NCBI GenBank assembly: GCA_036504895.1
Contig: DASXUJ010000054.1
Span: 21,387-85,386, forward strand
Direction: 5' to 3'
DNA from: Syntrophorhabdaceae bacterium
Lineage (GTDB): Bacteria; Desulfobacterota; Syntrophorhabdia; Syntrophorhabdales; Syntrophorhabdaceae
DNA: 64,000 nt
Part shown: piece by piece, positions 8,151 through 16,721 of the stretch
How positions within the stretch are numbered: position 1 is the first letter of the stretch
How the letters are laid out: each line of letters opens with the position of its first letter
The notes under the pieces: generated by a model
The model's input: the letters and a program-made list of their open reading frames with translations, nothing else
Told to the model about the DNA's origin: nothing
Database searches by the model: none
Made by a program: the position numbers and the translations under genes

Positions 8151-9248
8151 TCACTTGTATCCTTTGAATAGCCGTTCCATGACGTTCGGATGGCCATGGG
8201 TGCCGTCAAAGAAATCCTCGCCCTTAAACCCATAGGGAGCGGGATCGTAGGAGCCGATCACGGTAATGCCTTTCTTACGGGCCAGGCCCCTCAGGTAATC
8301 CTCGACTTGCAGAGTAACGTGATATTTCGGAACCTCCAGGGCGGCACGGTATGCCCGCGGGTGAAAGGGCGGCAGGAGAAAAACGACTCGCACGCCCCGG
8401 CTCTGGAGGTATTGCACCAACCCTTCGAGGATCTCCGTACCATAAAAAGCATTGAAATTGTTGAAATATGAGTCGGGCATAAAGTTTGCCGGCCCTTCCC
8501 CGCCCATCTTCGAATGCCTGCATTGATAAGGGAAATGGATACTCCCGTCCGGCTCCCGCACGAAATCATCTATTTCGGCGGTAGTCGTGGGCCTCATCCT
8601 TTTGCCCTTACGCAGCGCTTTCCAGTTTTGCAGCGTATAATCGAGGTTGATGAGCTGCCTCACGCGGGCGGTACGGTCGACTTTGGGCGGGGTATCTACC
8701 TTCCTTTCTTTCCCGTTGCCGTCCCTTTTATTCTCATCGATCACCTTCATCATATCGAGGCAATATTGGCTGAGGGTCTCCCATGGCCTGCCCAGTCCAT
8801 TATCCGTGTTGAATATCCAGGGGTCTATACCCAGAATGACCGTTCCGGGGAGTACACCTTTACTCCTGTAGAGACCGATAACGGCCGCCATGTCGCCAAG
8901 CAAGGCGCCCGAGGTGGAGTGATTAAAGAAATTCGGCCTTCTCGGAAAAAATTTCTCTCGAAGCGACATGGTGCGGGACGATCCGATCGCAATGATATCT
9001 CTTCGGCCCTTGTATTGCTCGACTATCAACCTTTGCAGCTCCCGCTCGTCAAAAGTGCTGAACCGGCCGGCCACCATCTTTCCCGCCAGGAGGTTCGTTG
9101 CCACCTGCTTGAGGCCCGCGTTGAGACGGAATATACCGACGCCGTCTGCAAGGAGGTTGAAAAGGGCCACCAAGGCAAGAAGAGAAAGGAAGAAGATGAA
9201 AAAGCGCTTCAGCCATCTGTGATAGGAAATCCTCTTGTACCGGGCCAT
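8151..9248 (-). CDS. SGNH-like, membrane-anchored O-acyltransfer partner of MBOAT (copy 1)
   Basis: This 365-residue protein has one N-terminal membrane anchor (about residues 12-35) and a periplasmic domain with SGNH-like features: IAIGSSRTM as the nucleophile block, DPWIFN in the middle and FFDGTHGHP as the D..H block near the end. It resembles AlgJ/AlgX- or DltD-type proteins that complete O-acylation of a polymer outside the membrane. It starts one base after the stop of the MBOAT gene, so the two are surely co-translated. A second copy with the same layout lies at 60651-61760. The acceptor polymer is unknown. Confidence 0.75.
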   Translation of the reverse strand: MARYKRISYHRWLKRFFIFFLSLLALVALFNLLADGVGIFRLNAGLKQVATNLLAGKMVAGRFSTFDERELQRLIVEQYKGRRDIIAIGSSRTMSLREKFFPRRPNFFNHSTSGALLGDMAAVIGLYRSKGVLPGTVILGIDPWIFNTDNGLGRPWETLSQYCLDMMKVIDENKRDGNGKERKVDTPPKVDRTARVRQLINLDYTLQNWKALRKGKRMRPTTTAEIDDFVREPDGSIHFPYQCRHSKMGGEGPANFMPDSYFNNFNAFYGTEILEGLVQYLQSRGVRVVFLLPPFHPRAYRAALEVPKYHVTLQVEDYLRGLARKKGITVIGSYDPAPYGFKGEDFFDGTHGHPNVMERLFKGYK

Positions 9249-9249
9249 A

Positions 9250-10713
9250 TCAGAACCTGAAATAGAGGAATTCGGAATAAGAGCCGAGGTAAAGCACGGA
9301 AAGCGCGGCGATGCAGGAGAAGACGATTAACGGGATTGTCCCCGGCTGAAACTTCGCGGCGATTTGATTCGAATTCCTGAAGAGAAACGACAGGGGGAGA
9401 AAGAGGAAGAACATGATCAGCATGATGTCCGGGTCGCCCATCCTTTGCACCACTTCTTTAAGGTCGGGTATAAATTCCTTCACCTTAACGATGAAAGGGG
9501 CCGTCGTCCCCGGTAGCCCCGACCCGTTCAGCCCGGCCATGCCTTTCAATATTTTAAGGGCGTCTGCGAAGGTGGGCGCCCGAAAAAATACCCATCCCAC
9601 ATTCACGAAATTGAACGTGATGAGCCATGCCAGCCACTTGGGCATGGAGATATGGAGTCTATTCCACGCGCGGTAGACCACGAGGGCTGCGCCGTGCATG
9701 CATCCCCAGGCCACGAACGTCCACCCCGCTCCATGCCAGAGGCCGACGATGAAAAAAGTGATCATGATGTTAAGCAGGATACGGCCTTCCGACGCCTTAT
9801 TGCCCCCGAGAGGGATATAGACGTAATCCCTCATGAACCTCCCCAGCGTAATGTGCCATCTTCGCCAGAATTCCTGGATATTGAGGGACCTGTAAGGACT
9901 GTCGAAGTTTATGGGCAGGATAATATTGAACATGCGCGAGGAGCCAAGCGCCATGTCGGTATAACCGGAAAAATCATAGTAGAGCTGCAGGGTATAGGAA
10001 AGGGAGATCACCCATGCCTGAACCAGTGCAGGGTCGCCCAGGTTCTGGTAGCCCCCGTTTGCCCAGATGGCGAAAGTATCGGCTATCACGACCTTTTTGA
10101 AAAGCCCCGTGAAGAAGAGGACAGCCCCTCTCGTGAGGTTCTCCGAATCGAGAAGCTTATTTCTTCTCCTGTCGAACTGGGGCATCATTTCCGAGTGGTG
10201 AATGATGGGACCCGCAAGGAGATGGGGGAAAAAGGTCACGAAGAGGCCGTAGTTCATGAAACTGTACTCGGTCACTTTCCCCTTTGACCTGTCCACCAGG
10301 TATGCGATCTGAGTGAAGGTGAAGAAACTTATGCCCAGGGGCAGGGCAATATGGAGGAGCGAGAGGGAAAGCCCGCCCAGCCCGTTCACATTCGAAATAA
10401 AAAAATCGGTATATTTAAAATAGCCCAAGAGGGCGAGGTTGCCTGCAATGCCCGTCCAGAGGAGCCATTTTGAGCGGGAGAGCGCCCCCCGGTCGCGAAA
10501 CTTGGAAATCGACGTGCCCACGAGGTAATTAAAGACGATGCTCCCCGCGATGAGAGGCACGTAAATAGGGTTCCACCACCCATAAAATACGAAAGAGGCA
10601 AGAACGAGCCAGGCCTTGGAGGCCTTCGTCAGCCTCCTGTCGTTCAAGAGGAAGTAGACTATGAGGCACAGGGGAAGAAAGAGAAAAATATAGAAATATG
10701 AATTAAAGAGCAT
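9250..10713 (-). CDS. MBOAT-family O-acyltransferase (AlgI/DltB-like, copy 1)
   Basis: This 487-residue polytopic membrane protein opens MLFNSYFYI.LFLP and keeps the AlgI-type core: SGYTDMALGSSRMF, NIQEFWRRWHITLGRF, the catalytic-His region GLWHGAGWTF, and a FLYFRF end. MBOAT enzymes pass acyl groups, usually acetyl, across the inner membrane to a partner that esterifies a cell-wall or exopolysaccharide sugar. The partner gene follows with one base between. No polysaccharide synthesis genes are next to it. Copy 2 at 61762-63222 is nearly the same length and order. Confidence 0.9.
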   Translation of the reverse strand: MLFNSYFYIFLFLPLCLIVYFLLNDRRLTKASKAWLVLASFVFYGWWNPIYVPLIAGSIVFNYLVGTSISKFRDRGALSRSKWLLWTGIAGNLALLGYFKYTDFFISNVNGLGGLSLSLLHIALPLGISFFTFTQIAYLVDRSKGKVTEYSFMNYGLFVTFFPHLLAGPIIHHSEMMPQFDRRRNKLLDSENLTRGAVLFFTGLFKKVVIADTFAIWANGGYQNLGDPALVQAWVISLSYTLQLYYDFSGYTDMALGSSRMFNIILPINFDSPYRSLNIQEFWRRWHITLGRFMRDYVYIPLGGNKASEGRILLNIMITFFIVGLWHGAGWTFVAWGCMHGAALVVYRAWNRLHISMPKWLAWLITFNFVNVGWVFFRAPTFADALKILKGMAGLNGSGLPGTTAPFIVKVKEFIPDLKEVVQRMGDPDIMLIMFFLFLPLSFLFRNSNQIAAKFQPGTIPLIVFSCIAALSVLYLGSYSEFLYFRF

Positions 10714-10835
10714 AGGATTTGCCCGGACCGATCCTCATGTACATGGGTGCACTATTTTACTAGATGGACCGGCCTCTTGTAAAGGGCAACGACGACTCGA
10801 AAGTGACCCTTCATCTAGATCAAAATCCTGTTTAG

Positions 10836-11012
10836 CCGCAGATAACTTGGGATAAAAACGGATGAAAGGAGAATGACTGCGATTTGCCCGGCCGACATTG
10901 GCCGGTCAAATACTCTCGGCGCTGCGGGCCGGAGAGTGTCCAACCTGTAGTGTCACCGGTTGGACGGAAAACACGCTTTCATCCGCCCTTTATCCGGTTT
11001 TATCTGCTGCGG
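10836..11012. repeat. Large imperfect palindrome with three internal hairpins
   Basis: This covers most of the 348-base gene-free gap between the MBOAT and glucanotransferase genes. Outer arms run from CCGCAGATAA to GGATGAAAG (10836-10868) and from CTTTCATCCG to TGCTGCGG (10976-11012), imperfectly complementary. Inside are three clean hairpins: CCGGCC/GGCCGG (10888-10905), CTCTC/GAGAG (about 10913-10936) and GTCCAACC/GGTTGGAC (10938-10965). It looks like a multi-branched RNA or a non-autonomous mobile palindrome. Confidence 0.6.
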
Positions 11013-11061
11013 GAAAAAGGGTTTGAACTGAAATTCTCGAAAAGAGTGGCCGGACCTCCTT

Positions 11062-13824
11062 CTAATACGGTCCAAGGCGCCCGGCATCGCGCACCATTTT
11101 GAGGATATTTTCGTTGAATTCATGTTCTTCCCTCAGCTTTTCAACACTAAGGTGAAGGCGGAAATTCCATAAATGGTGCGGGTCGGAGGGCATGTTGATC
11201 TGTTCGTCCTGGGGAGCGCCGGGCCGCCTGAGATCGGCACTCATGGCGAGGATATCCTGAAGGGGAAAAACCGCCCACATGGACGGCGACTCCAGGTGCT
11301 GCCTGATGATCTCCCGCGCCACGGGCGCTTCGCAGGTGAGAGGCGGCTCTCCTTCGCGGCCGAGCACTTTATGGTAAAACCTCTTCGTCCTCTCCTTGTC
11401 CTCTTCCCACCAGCCCCTGAGAGTGGACATATCGTGGCTCGACGTGGAGCAGACGGTCAGATACGAATAATCCCAAGGATAGCCGAATTCCCTGTCCGAT
11501 TCCTTGGGCATCCTCTGAATTTGCAGTCCGAGGAGGCAAAGCTCCTCCATCACGCCGGGCACGCAATCCGGGATCATTCCCAGGTCTTCACCGCAGACGA
11601 GCATATTGGAGACTTTCTTGAGGACCGGCAGTTTTATCATCGCAGAATCGCGCCAGAATTCCTCCTGCCGGTGATAAAAATAGTCGTTGTAAAGACGATA
11701 GAGGCTCTCCCTCATCCACCCTTCGAGGCATGCAAAGGAGGCGCTGTCCCGTATGTTGATGCGGGGATGGAGGGCCGGTCCTTCCGGGTCCTTAAGGAAA
11801 AGGACGTTCATGATCAGGGTAAACAATCCCTCCTGCATCGCGTTGAGCCGCATATTCCAGGTTTCCGAGCTGTCCCGGAGGGAATCCACCGATTCCACGG
11901 CCCCCCTCTGGGTAGCGCAGGAGGACTTCAGGCGGAAGAACCCCTCCTTTGTCTCCTCCAGGAAGTGGACAGTCGCAAAATCCGTATCGGCGCCGAATAT
12001 GGCGCGCACGAGCCAGCGCGGAATATAGGGCTCGGTGAGCCGCTCCAAATCCCGGAAACCCTGCCCTGCAAGCTCCTCCTCCGTCACCGGGATGACGGGG
12101 TTAAAATGTCCCATGAGGCCGGAATAGTATTCATCGGGGATCTCCCAAATTCGAAAGAAGCCAAGGACGTGGTCGAGACGGATCATCTGGAAATAAAGGG
12201 ACATGTGCCTCATCCGGCGCTGCCACCACGAATACCCATCCCCGGCCATCTTCTCCCAGTTATAGGTGGGAAAGCCCCAGTTCTGGCCGGAATCGGAAAA
12301 AGGGTCCGGCGGCGCGCCCGCAGATCGGTCCATATGAAAAAGCTCGGGCTTTATCCAGCATGAATCGCTTCGTTTCTGTATGCCTATGGGGATATCTCCC
12401 TTCAGGACCACGCCGCGCTCTTTCGCATAACGGGAAGCTTCCAGGAGCTGCAGGTGAAGGTGATACTGAATGAAATAGTAAAAAGAGACGAGCCCGTAAA
12501 ATTCGGAGCCGGGTGAGGCGAGCTGTTCTATCTCTTCACTTTTCCCTTCATTCCAGGGACCCCACTGGGTGAAGTCGCCCGTCCGGAAATGGTCCCGCAA
12601 TGAGGAAAAGACCGCATAGGGCTTGAGCCAGTGTCCGTGGTCCGTGAGAAAAAGGTTGAATTCGACGGACGAGAGAAAGGCCTCTTGTTGCGCCTCGAAA
12701 ATGCGCATGAGAAAAGGCCGTTTAATTGCCATGACACGCTCGTATTCAAATACCGGCGAGTTATTGAGACTCGTCCTGTGGAGCGCGATCTCACCAGCCA
12801 TCCCCGCCGGTAAATCCCCTATCGCTTCGAGGTTCAGATAAAGGGGGTGGAGGGCAAAGACGGAAATGCAGCTGTAAGGGTATGAGTCCATCCAGCTCAT
12901 GTAGGCGGACGTGTCATTGATGGGCAGCATCTGGATGAGCTGAAACCCGCTCGACCGCGCCCATTCGGCAAGATCCTTGAGGTCGCAGAATTCCCCCACT
13001 CCGAGCCCCTTTTCAGTGCGGATAGAAAAGACGGGTATGGCGATACCCGCGCCCTTCCATTTTTTTTCATAATGGAATTTATTGTCGGTCACCTGAATCA
13101 GGCCGGTGCCATCACCCTTTTCAAGAGAAAGGTGGTCCGCGAGGTGAACGTTGCGCTCGGGACTCTCTTCCCGGGCAATGATCCGGCCGCCCCTCTCTTT
13201 GACAATATAGGTATAAGAGAATTCCGCCACATCCGGCGAAACCGTCAGATCGAGCGTCCAATAGGGAAAGTGCGACGAATCCATAGGGACGGCTTTCGTC
13301 TTATCCCCTTCGCCGAGGGACGGGATACTGCCGATGACTGCAACCACATCATCGCCGCACACACGGGGATTCAGCAGCCGGAGCCTTATTTTGATCGGGG
13401 AGGACGAATCGCCGTCCCCGAGGTCGCTATTTTCATACAAGGCGCCGGGGGTGCGCTTGAATATGGTCTCCACAAACGGGGCAGTACGAAAAAGGGAGTC
13501 GGGGTCGGATGGGTCATCCCACGTATCGAGAAGGGCTATCGTGCCGGATATCTCCTGTCCCTGAAGAACGGACGCCACAGACCGCGGATAGGTCTCTTCC
13601 CGGAGGAAGCCCTTATCTGCCTTAATTATGTATTTGTACTCAAAAGCACGTGCCGGACAATCGGGAATGGTGACAACCCCGGTCCAGATGCCGCCGGACG
13701 TATAGGCCATTTTTAAGGCCCGGTCGCGGTCCCACTCTCCCAGCTCCGGCCCGGAGCCGAGAACATAGACGTCCTGACCCCATTCGGTGTGGCAAAATAC
13801 ATTAAAGCGCACGCGCAATGTCAC
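11062..13824 (-). CDS. malQ: 4-alpha-glucanotransferase with two starch-binding domains (DPE2-like)
   Basis: This 920-residue enzyme has two N-terminal CBM20 starch-binding modules (about residues 1-100 and 145-235) and a GH77 amylomaltase domain (about 255-910). Catalytic motifs: MIRLDHVLGFFRIW with Asp551 as nucleophile, CGEDLG with Glu746 as acid/base, and SSHDMSTLRGWW (His797-Asp798). It moves glucan segments between alpha-1,4-glucans and maltose or glucose in the cytoplasm. The tandem CBM20 plus GH77 layout is that of plant cytosolic DPE2, unlike the roughly 500-residue E. coli-type MalQ. Phosphoglucomutase lies 3 kb away, in keeping with glucan turnover. Confidence 0.9.
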   Translation of the reverse strand: MTLRVRFNVFCHTEWGQDVYVLGSGPELGEWDRDRALKMAYTSGGIWTGVVTIPDCPARAFEYKYIIKADKGFLREETYPRSVASVLQGQEISGTIALLDTWDDPSDPDSLFRTAPFVETIFKRTPGALYENSDLGDGDSSSPIKIRLRLLNPRVCGDDVVAVIGSIPSLGEGDKTKAVPMDSSHFPYWTLDLTVSPDVAEFSYTYIVKERGGRIIAREESPERNVHLADHLSLEKGDGTGLIQVTDNKFHYEKKWKGAGIAIPVFSIRTEKGLGVGEFCDLKDLAEWARSSGFQLIQMLPINDTSAYMSWMDSYPYSCISVFALHPLYLNLEAIGDLPAGMAGEIALHRTSLNNSPVFEYERVMAIKRPFLMRIFEAQQEAFLSSVEFNLFLTDHGHWLKPYAVFSSLRDHFRTGDFTQWGPWNEGKSEEIEQLASPGSEFYGLVSFYYFIQYHLHLQLLEASRYAKERGVVLKGDIPIGIQKRSDSCWIKPELFHMDRSAGAPPDPFSDSGQNWGFPTYNWEKMAGDGYSWWQRRMRHMSLYFQMIRLDHVLGFFRIWEIPDEYYSGLMGHFNPVIPVTEEELAGQGFRDLERLTEPYIPRWLVRAIFGADTDFATVHFLEETKEGFFRLKSSCATQRGAVESVDSLRDSSETWNMRLNAMQEGLFTLIMNVLFLKDPEGPALHPRINIRDSASFACLEGWMRESLYRLYNDYFYHRQEEFWRDSAMIKLPVLKKVSNMLVCGEDLGMIPDCVPGVMEELCLLGLQIQRMPKESDREFGYPWDYSYLTVCSTSSHDMSTLRGWWEEDKERTKRFYHKVLGREGEPPLTCEAPVAREIIRQHLESPSMWAVFPLQDILAMSADLRRPGAPQDEQINMPSDPHHLWNFRLHLSVEKLREEHEFNENILKMVRDAGRLGPY

Positions 13825-13932
13825 CTTCCCTTATTCGGTTTTTATCCTACGGCCCCTCGCTTTTTATACTAACTCCGCCCCGCCAAGTCAACACCGGAGC
13901 CGCCGAAAGAGAGAAAGATGCCTAATTGCGGA

Positions 13933-15039
13933 CTACACCTGTTTTATGTTGCCGCAGAATACGACTTCACTGTCCCGCTTCTTTTTTCCGCTGCCGCTTT
14001 TTTCGGACCTCACTTTGATCAATTCCCCTACGATGGAAACGGCCAGCTCCTCCGGAGTCTCCGCTCCGATATCGGTGCCGATGGGAGAAAAGACGCGTGC
14101 CAGCTCTTCCTTCGTAAAACCCCGGCCCATGGATTCCTCATAGATAAGATCTCTCTTGCGCCGGCTGCCGATCATGCCGACATATGCCGCCCCTTTCCTC
14201 AGTACCTGTTCGAGTACGTGCTTATCGAAAAGGTGGCCCCTCGTGACGATCACGAGATAACTGTCAGGACCTATGCCGAGGTCCGGGAGGGTCTTGAAGG
14301 AATTTATCACCTTTATCTCCGTGGGCTCGGGAAAGCGTTCCCTGTTGGCGAAATCCTCCCGGTCATCGAGCACCACGGTCCTGAAACCGACGCTTGCGCT
14401 CAAAGGTGCGATCTTCTGCGACACGTGTCCCGCCCCGAAGAGAAAGACCGTACCCCCCTGTCGCAGGGGCTCCACAAGGAAACGGTGTGTATCGAAAGCC
14501 TCGGAATGGAGGGTGATCTTTGCGGGGCCCGAAATCAGCTTTTCAAGGAGATAAGGATCGCAGGTGACGGTGCCGATGACGCGTCTATCTTCCCCTATAA
14601 GACACTGCTCTCTCGACACGCCCTCTGCCCCGGTCTGCCTGTCCAAAACGGTGATGAGCCAGCCTTTCCTCCCTTGAGAGACGATCCGGGCGGCCTCCGA
14701 ATAGATTTTCAGGTTGTTCTCCTCTCCTGCGTCGATATAATCGATCAGTATCTCTCCCGATCCTCCGCAGATCATGTCGGAGCCCGCGGCATCCGCGCTG
14801 GTAAGATCGAAGGTGTGGGTAATCGTCTTCTTTTTATCGATGACCTCCCGTGCGAGGCCTATGGCGTCCGCTTCGAGCCGTCCCCCTCCGATGGTGCCCG
14901 CGATGGAGCCGTCAGCCCTCACCACCATCTTCGCCCCTTCGGCACGGGGAGCGGAGCCCGCCTTATCAAAAATGGTGGCAACCGCAAAACTCTCCCCCCG
15001 GCTCAATAATTCCGCTATTTTTATGTAAAGTTCTCTCAT
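13933..15039 (-). CDS. xdhC: XdhC/CoxI-family molybdoenzyme maturation protein
   Basis: This 368-residue protein has the XdhC N-terminal module (FAVATIFDKAGSAPRAEGAKMVV, GTIGGGRLEADA) and the C-terminal Rossmann module (FLFGAGHVSQKIAPLSASVGF, VIVTRGHLFDKHVL, YVGMIGSRRKR). XdhC proteins bind and insert the sulfurated molybdenum cofactor into xanthine-dehydrogenase-type hydroxylases. No such hydroxylase is in the window, so it acts on one elsewhere. The ATG at 15039 follows AAGGAGCGG; the longer upstream start lacks a ribosome site. Confidence 0.88.
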   Translation of the reverse strand: MRELYIKIAELLSRGESFAVATIFDKAGSAPRAEGAKMVVRADGSIAGTIGGGRLEADAIGLAREVIDKKKTITHTFDLTSADAAGSDMICGGSGEILIDYIDAGEENNLKIYSEAARIVSQGRKGWLITVLDRQTGAEGVSREQCLIGEDRRVIGTVTCDPYLLEKLISGPAKITLHSEAFDTHRFLVEPLRQGGTVFLFGAGHVSQKIAPLSASVGFRTVVLDDREDFANRERFPEPTEIKVINSFKTLPDLGIGPDSYLVIVTRGHLFDKHVLEQVLRKGAAYVGMIGSRRKRDLIYEESMGRGFTKEELARVFSPIGTDIGAETPEELAVSIVGELIKVRSEKSGSGKKKRDSEVVFCGNIKQV

Positions 15040-15421
15040 ACCCGCTCCTTTGAATGGTTTTCCCCCTTCAGTTTTATCATGTCTCTCCCCTAACAATCAA
15101 TTCATGTCCTTTACAGACAGAGTAGCCCTTTTTCAAAAAGAGGACCCCCTCGAAGGGCAGAGTCGCCTCAAGGAAGGTGCTCCTCTGTTCATCCTGGTGC
15201 GTTAAGCGCAGGGTAGCGAAGAAAACTCAGCGGAAAAAGGGGCGAGGTAGTATCCCCCGGGTCAAAGTGAGGGGGATGGGTGGGAAGCATTCGGCTTCCG
15301 CTCCGACCGATTATGAAATGGGTTTTTTAAGAATTTTTTTGTGAGGTCTTCAAAAAGTCCCTTCTTCAGACAATTTTTAAGGCCTTGTCACAGGGCGGTT
15401 CGATAGGTTACTCTATACCCC
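15040..15421. other. Gene-free stretch with two hairpins, possible RlmI leader
   Basis: This is about 380 bases between divergent xdhC and the methyltransferase gene. I see no coding potential. Two hairpins stand out: ATCCCCC (15252-15258) with GGGGGAT (15271-15277), and GGAAGC/GCTTCC around 15283-15298. They could be part of a structured 5' leader of the gene at 15422 or of an unrelated small RNA. No known riboswitch motif was recognised. Confidence 0.3.
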
Positions 15422-16594
15422 ATGATTACACTAACCGTAAAACAGAAACGTATCGGACCTGTAGTAGGCGGCCACCCCTGGGTATTTTCCCAGGCCTTCG
15501 AGCCGATCCCCGACGCGATTCCCGCGGGTGAGCCCGTCCGGCTCATGAGCAGCTCCGGGGAATTTCTCGCCCAGGGGTATTTCAGCTCCTATTCTCAGAT
15601 CACCGTGCGCATCTGGGGACATGAGAAAGAGGAAGAGGTGGACGAGCAGTTTTTCATCCGCCGTGTGGAAAAGGCCTATAACCTGCGCCGGAAGTACGTG
15701 GAGAACGCGGAAACCGACTCCTACCGGCTTATTAACGCCGAGAGCGATTTCCTGCCCGGCCTCGTTGTGGATAAATACGGCGACTATCTCGTAGTCCAGT
15801 TCCACACGCGGGGGATCGAGGCCTGGAAGGTCCCTATTATCGCCGCCCTCGATCACGTGGTCCGGCCAAAGGGCATCTATGAGCGCTCCGACATCACCCA
15901 GCGCGCAATAGAGGGGATGGAGGCGAAGACCGGGACCCTGGCGGGCGATGTCCCGGACGTTTTCACCATCAGGGAGAATGGGTTTGCCTTTCTTGTAGAC
16001 GTGAAGAAAGGGCAGAAGACGGGTTTCTTCCTCGATCAGCGGGACAAGAGAAAGGCCTTCCTCCGCTACACAAGAGACAAATCGGTCCTCAACTGCTTCT
16101 CCTATACAGGAGGTTTCTCCGTCTACAGCCTTGCAGGCGGGGCCAGGCGCGTGGTCAATGTGGATACCTCGGCGGCAGCCCTCGATCTCGCCAAAGAGAA
16201 TATCAGGATGAACGGCTTTTCCGATAACCTGTGCGAATCGGTCTGCACCGATGTAAAGGGTTACCTGAAACAAGGTGGTGAGAAATTCGATGCCATCGTC
16301 CTCGATCCGCCGGCCTTCATCAAGGACAGAAGAAAGAAGAAGGAAGGCCTCGTAGGCTACAGGGGCATCAACGAGGCGGCGATGAGACTCCTCGCCAGGG
16401 AAGGCATCCTCCTCACCTGCTCCTGCTCCACTCATCTGAGCGTCGAGGAGCTGAGATTCATCCTCTCCGAAGCGGGGGGCCGGACAAAAAAGAACTTCAA
16501 ATTCCTCGAAGCCCATACCCACGGCATCGACCATCCCGTTCTCGTGCCTTTTACCGAGGGCGAATACCTGAAGTGTTTTATCCTGAGCCTCTGA
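15422..16594 (+). CDS. rlmI: Class I rRNA (cytosine-5) methyltransferase, RlmI-like
   Basis: This 390-residue protein has an N-terminal PUA domain (about 1-75, with GHPWVFSQAF) and a Rossmann SAM-methyltransferase domain. The key segment LDPPAFIKDRRKKKEG is the RlmI-type catalytic/target loop, with CSCSTHLS downstream. E. coli RlmI methylates C1962 of 23S rRNA. The start ATG immediately follows a promoter-like A/T-poor leader with no strong Shine-Dalgarno. It is a stand-alone gene, divergent from xdhC. Confidence 0.87.
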   Translation: MITLTVKQKRIGPVVGGHPWVFSQAFEPIPDAIPAGEPVRLMSSSGEFLAQGYFSSYSQITVRIWGHEKEEEVDEQFFIRRVEKAYNLRRKYVENAETDSYRLINAESDFLPGLVVDKYGDYLVVQFHTRGIEAWKVPIIAALDHVVRPKGIYERSDITQRAIEGMEAKTGTLAGDVPDVFTIRENGFAFLVDVKKGQKTGFFLDQRDKRKAFLRYTRDKSVLNCFSYTGGFSVYSLAGGARRVVNVDTSAAALDLAKENIRMNGFSDNLCESVCTDVKGYLKQGGEKFDAIVLDPPAFIKDRRKKKEGLVGYRGINEAAMRLLAREGILLTCSCSTHLSVEELRFILSEAGGRTKKNFKFLEAHTHGIDHPVLVPFTEGEYLKCFILSL

Positions 16595-16721
16595 CGCGTC
16601 CTTTACAGAAAGGCACGAGGCAGATCGCACCCGGCGGGGAAAAAAAGGATAGCCTGACTTGCCTCTTCGCCGAACCCTGTATTATTATTGCTATAGATAA
16701 AGACACGTTGAGGAGGCCATA

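Noticed and set aside
11173..12363. A 396-codon plus-strand open frame within the glucanotransferase gene
   Set aside because: The minus strand encodes an intact GH77 enzyme with catalytic residues; the antisense product has no family features.
15431..16630. A 399-codon minus-strand open frame across the RlmI-like gene
   Set aside because: It mirrors the methyltransferase gene base for base and lacks start signals; the plus-strand protein has full motifs.
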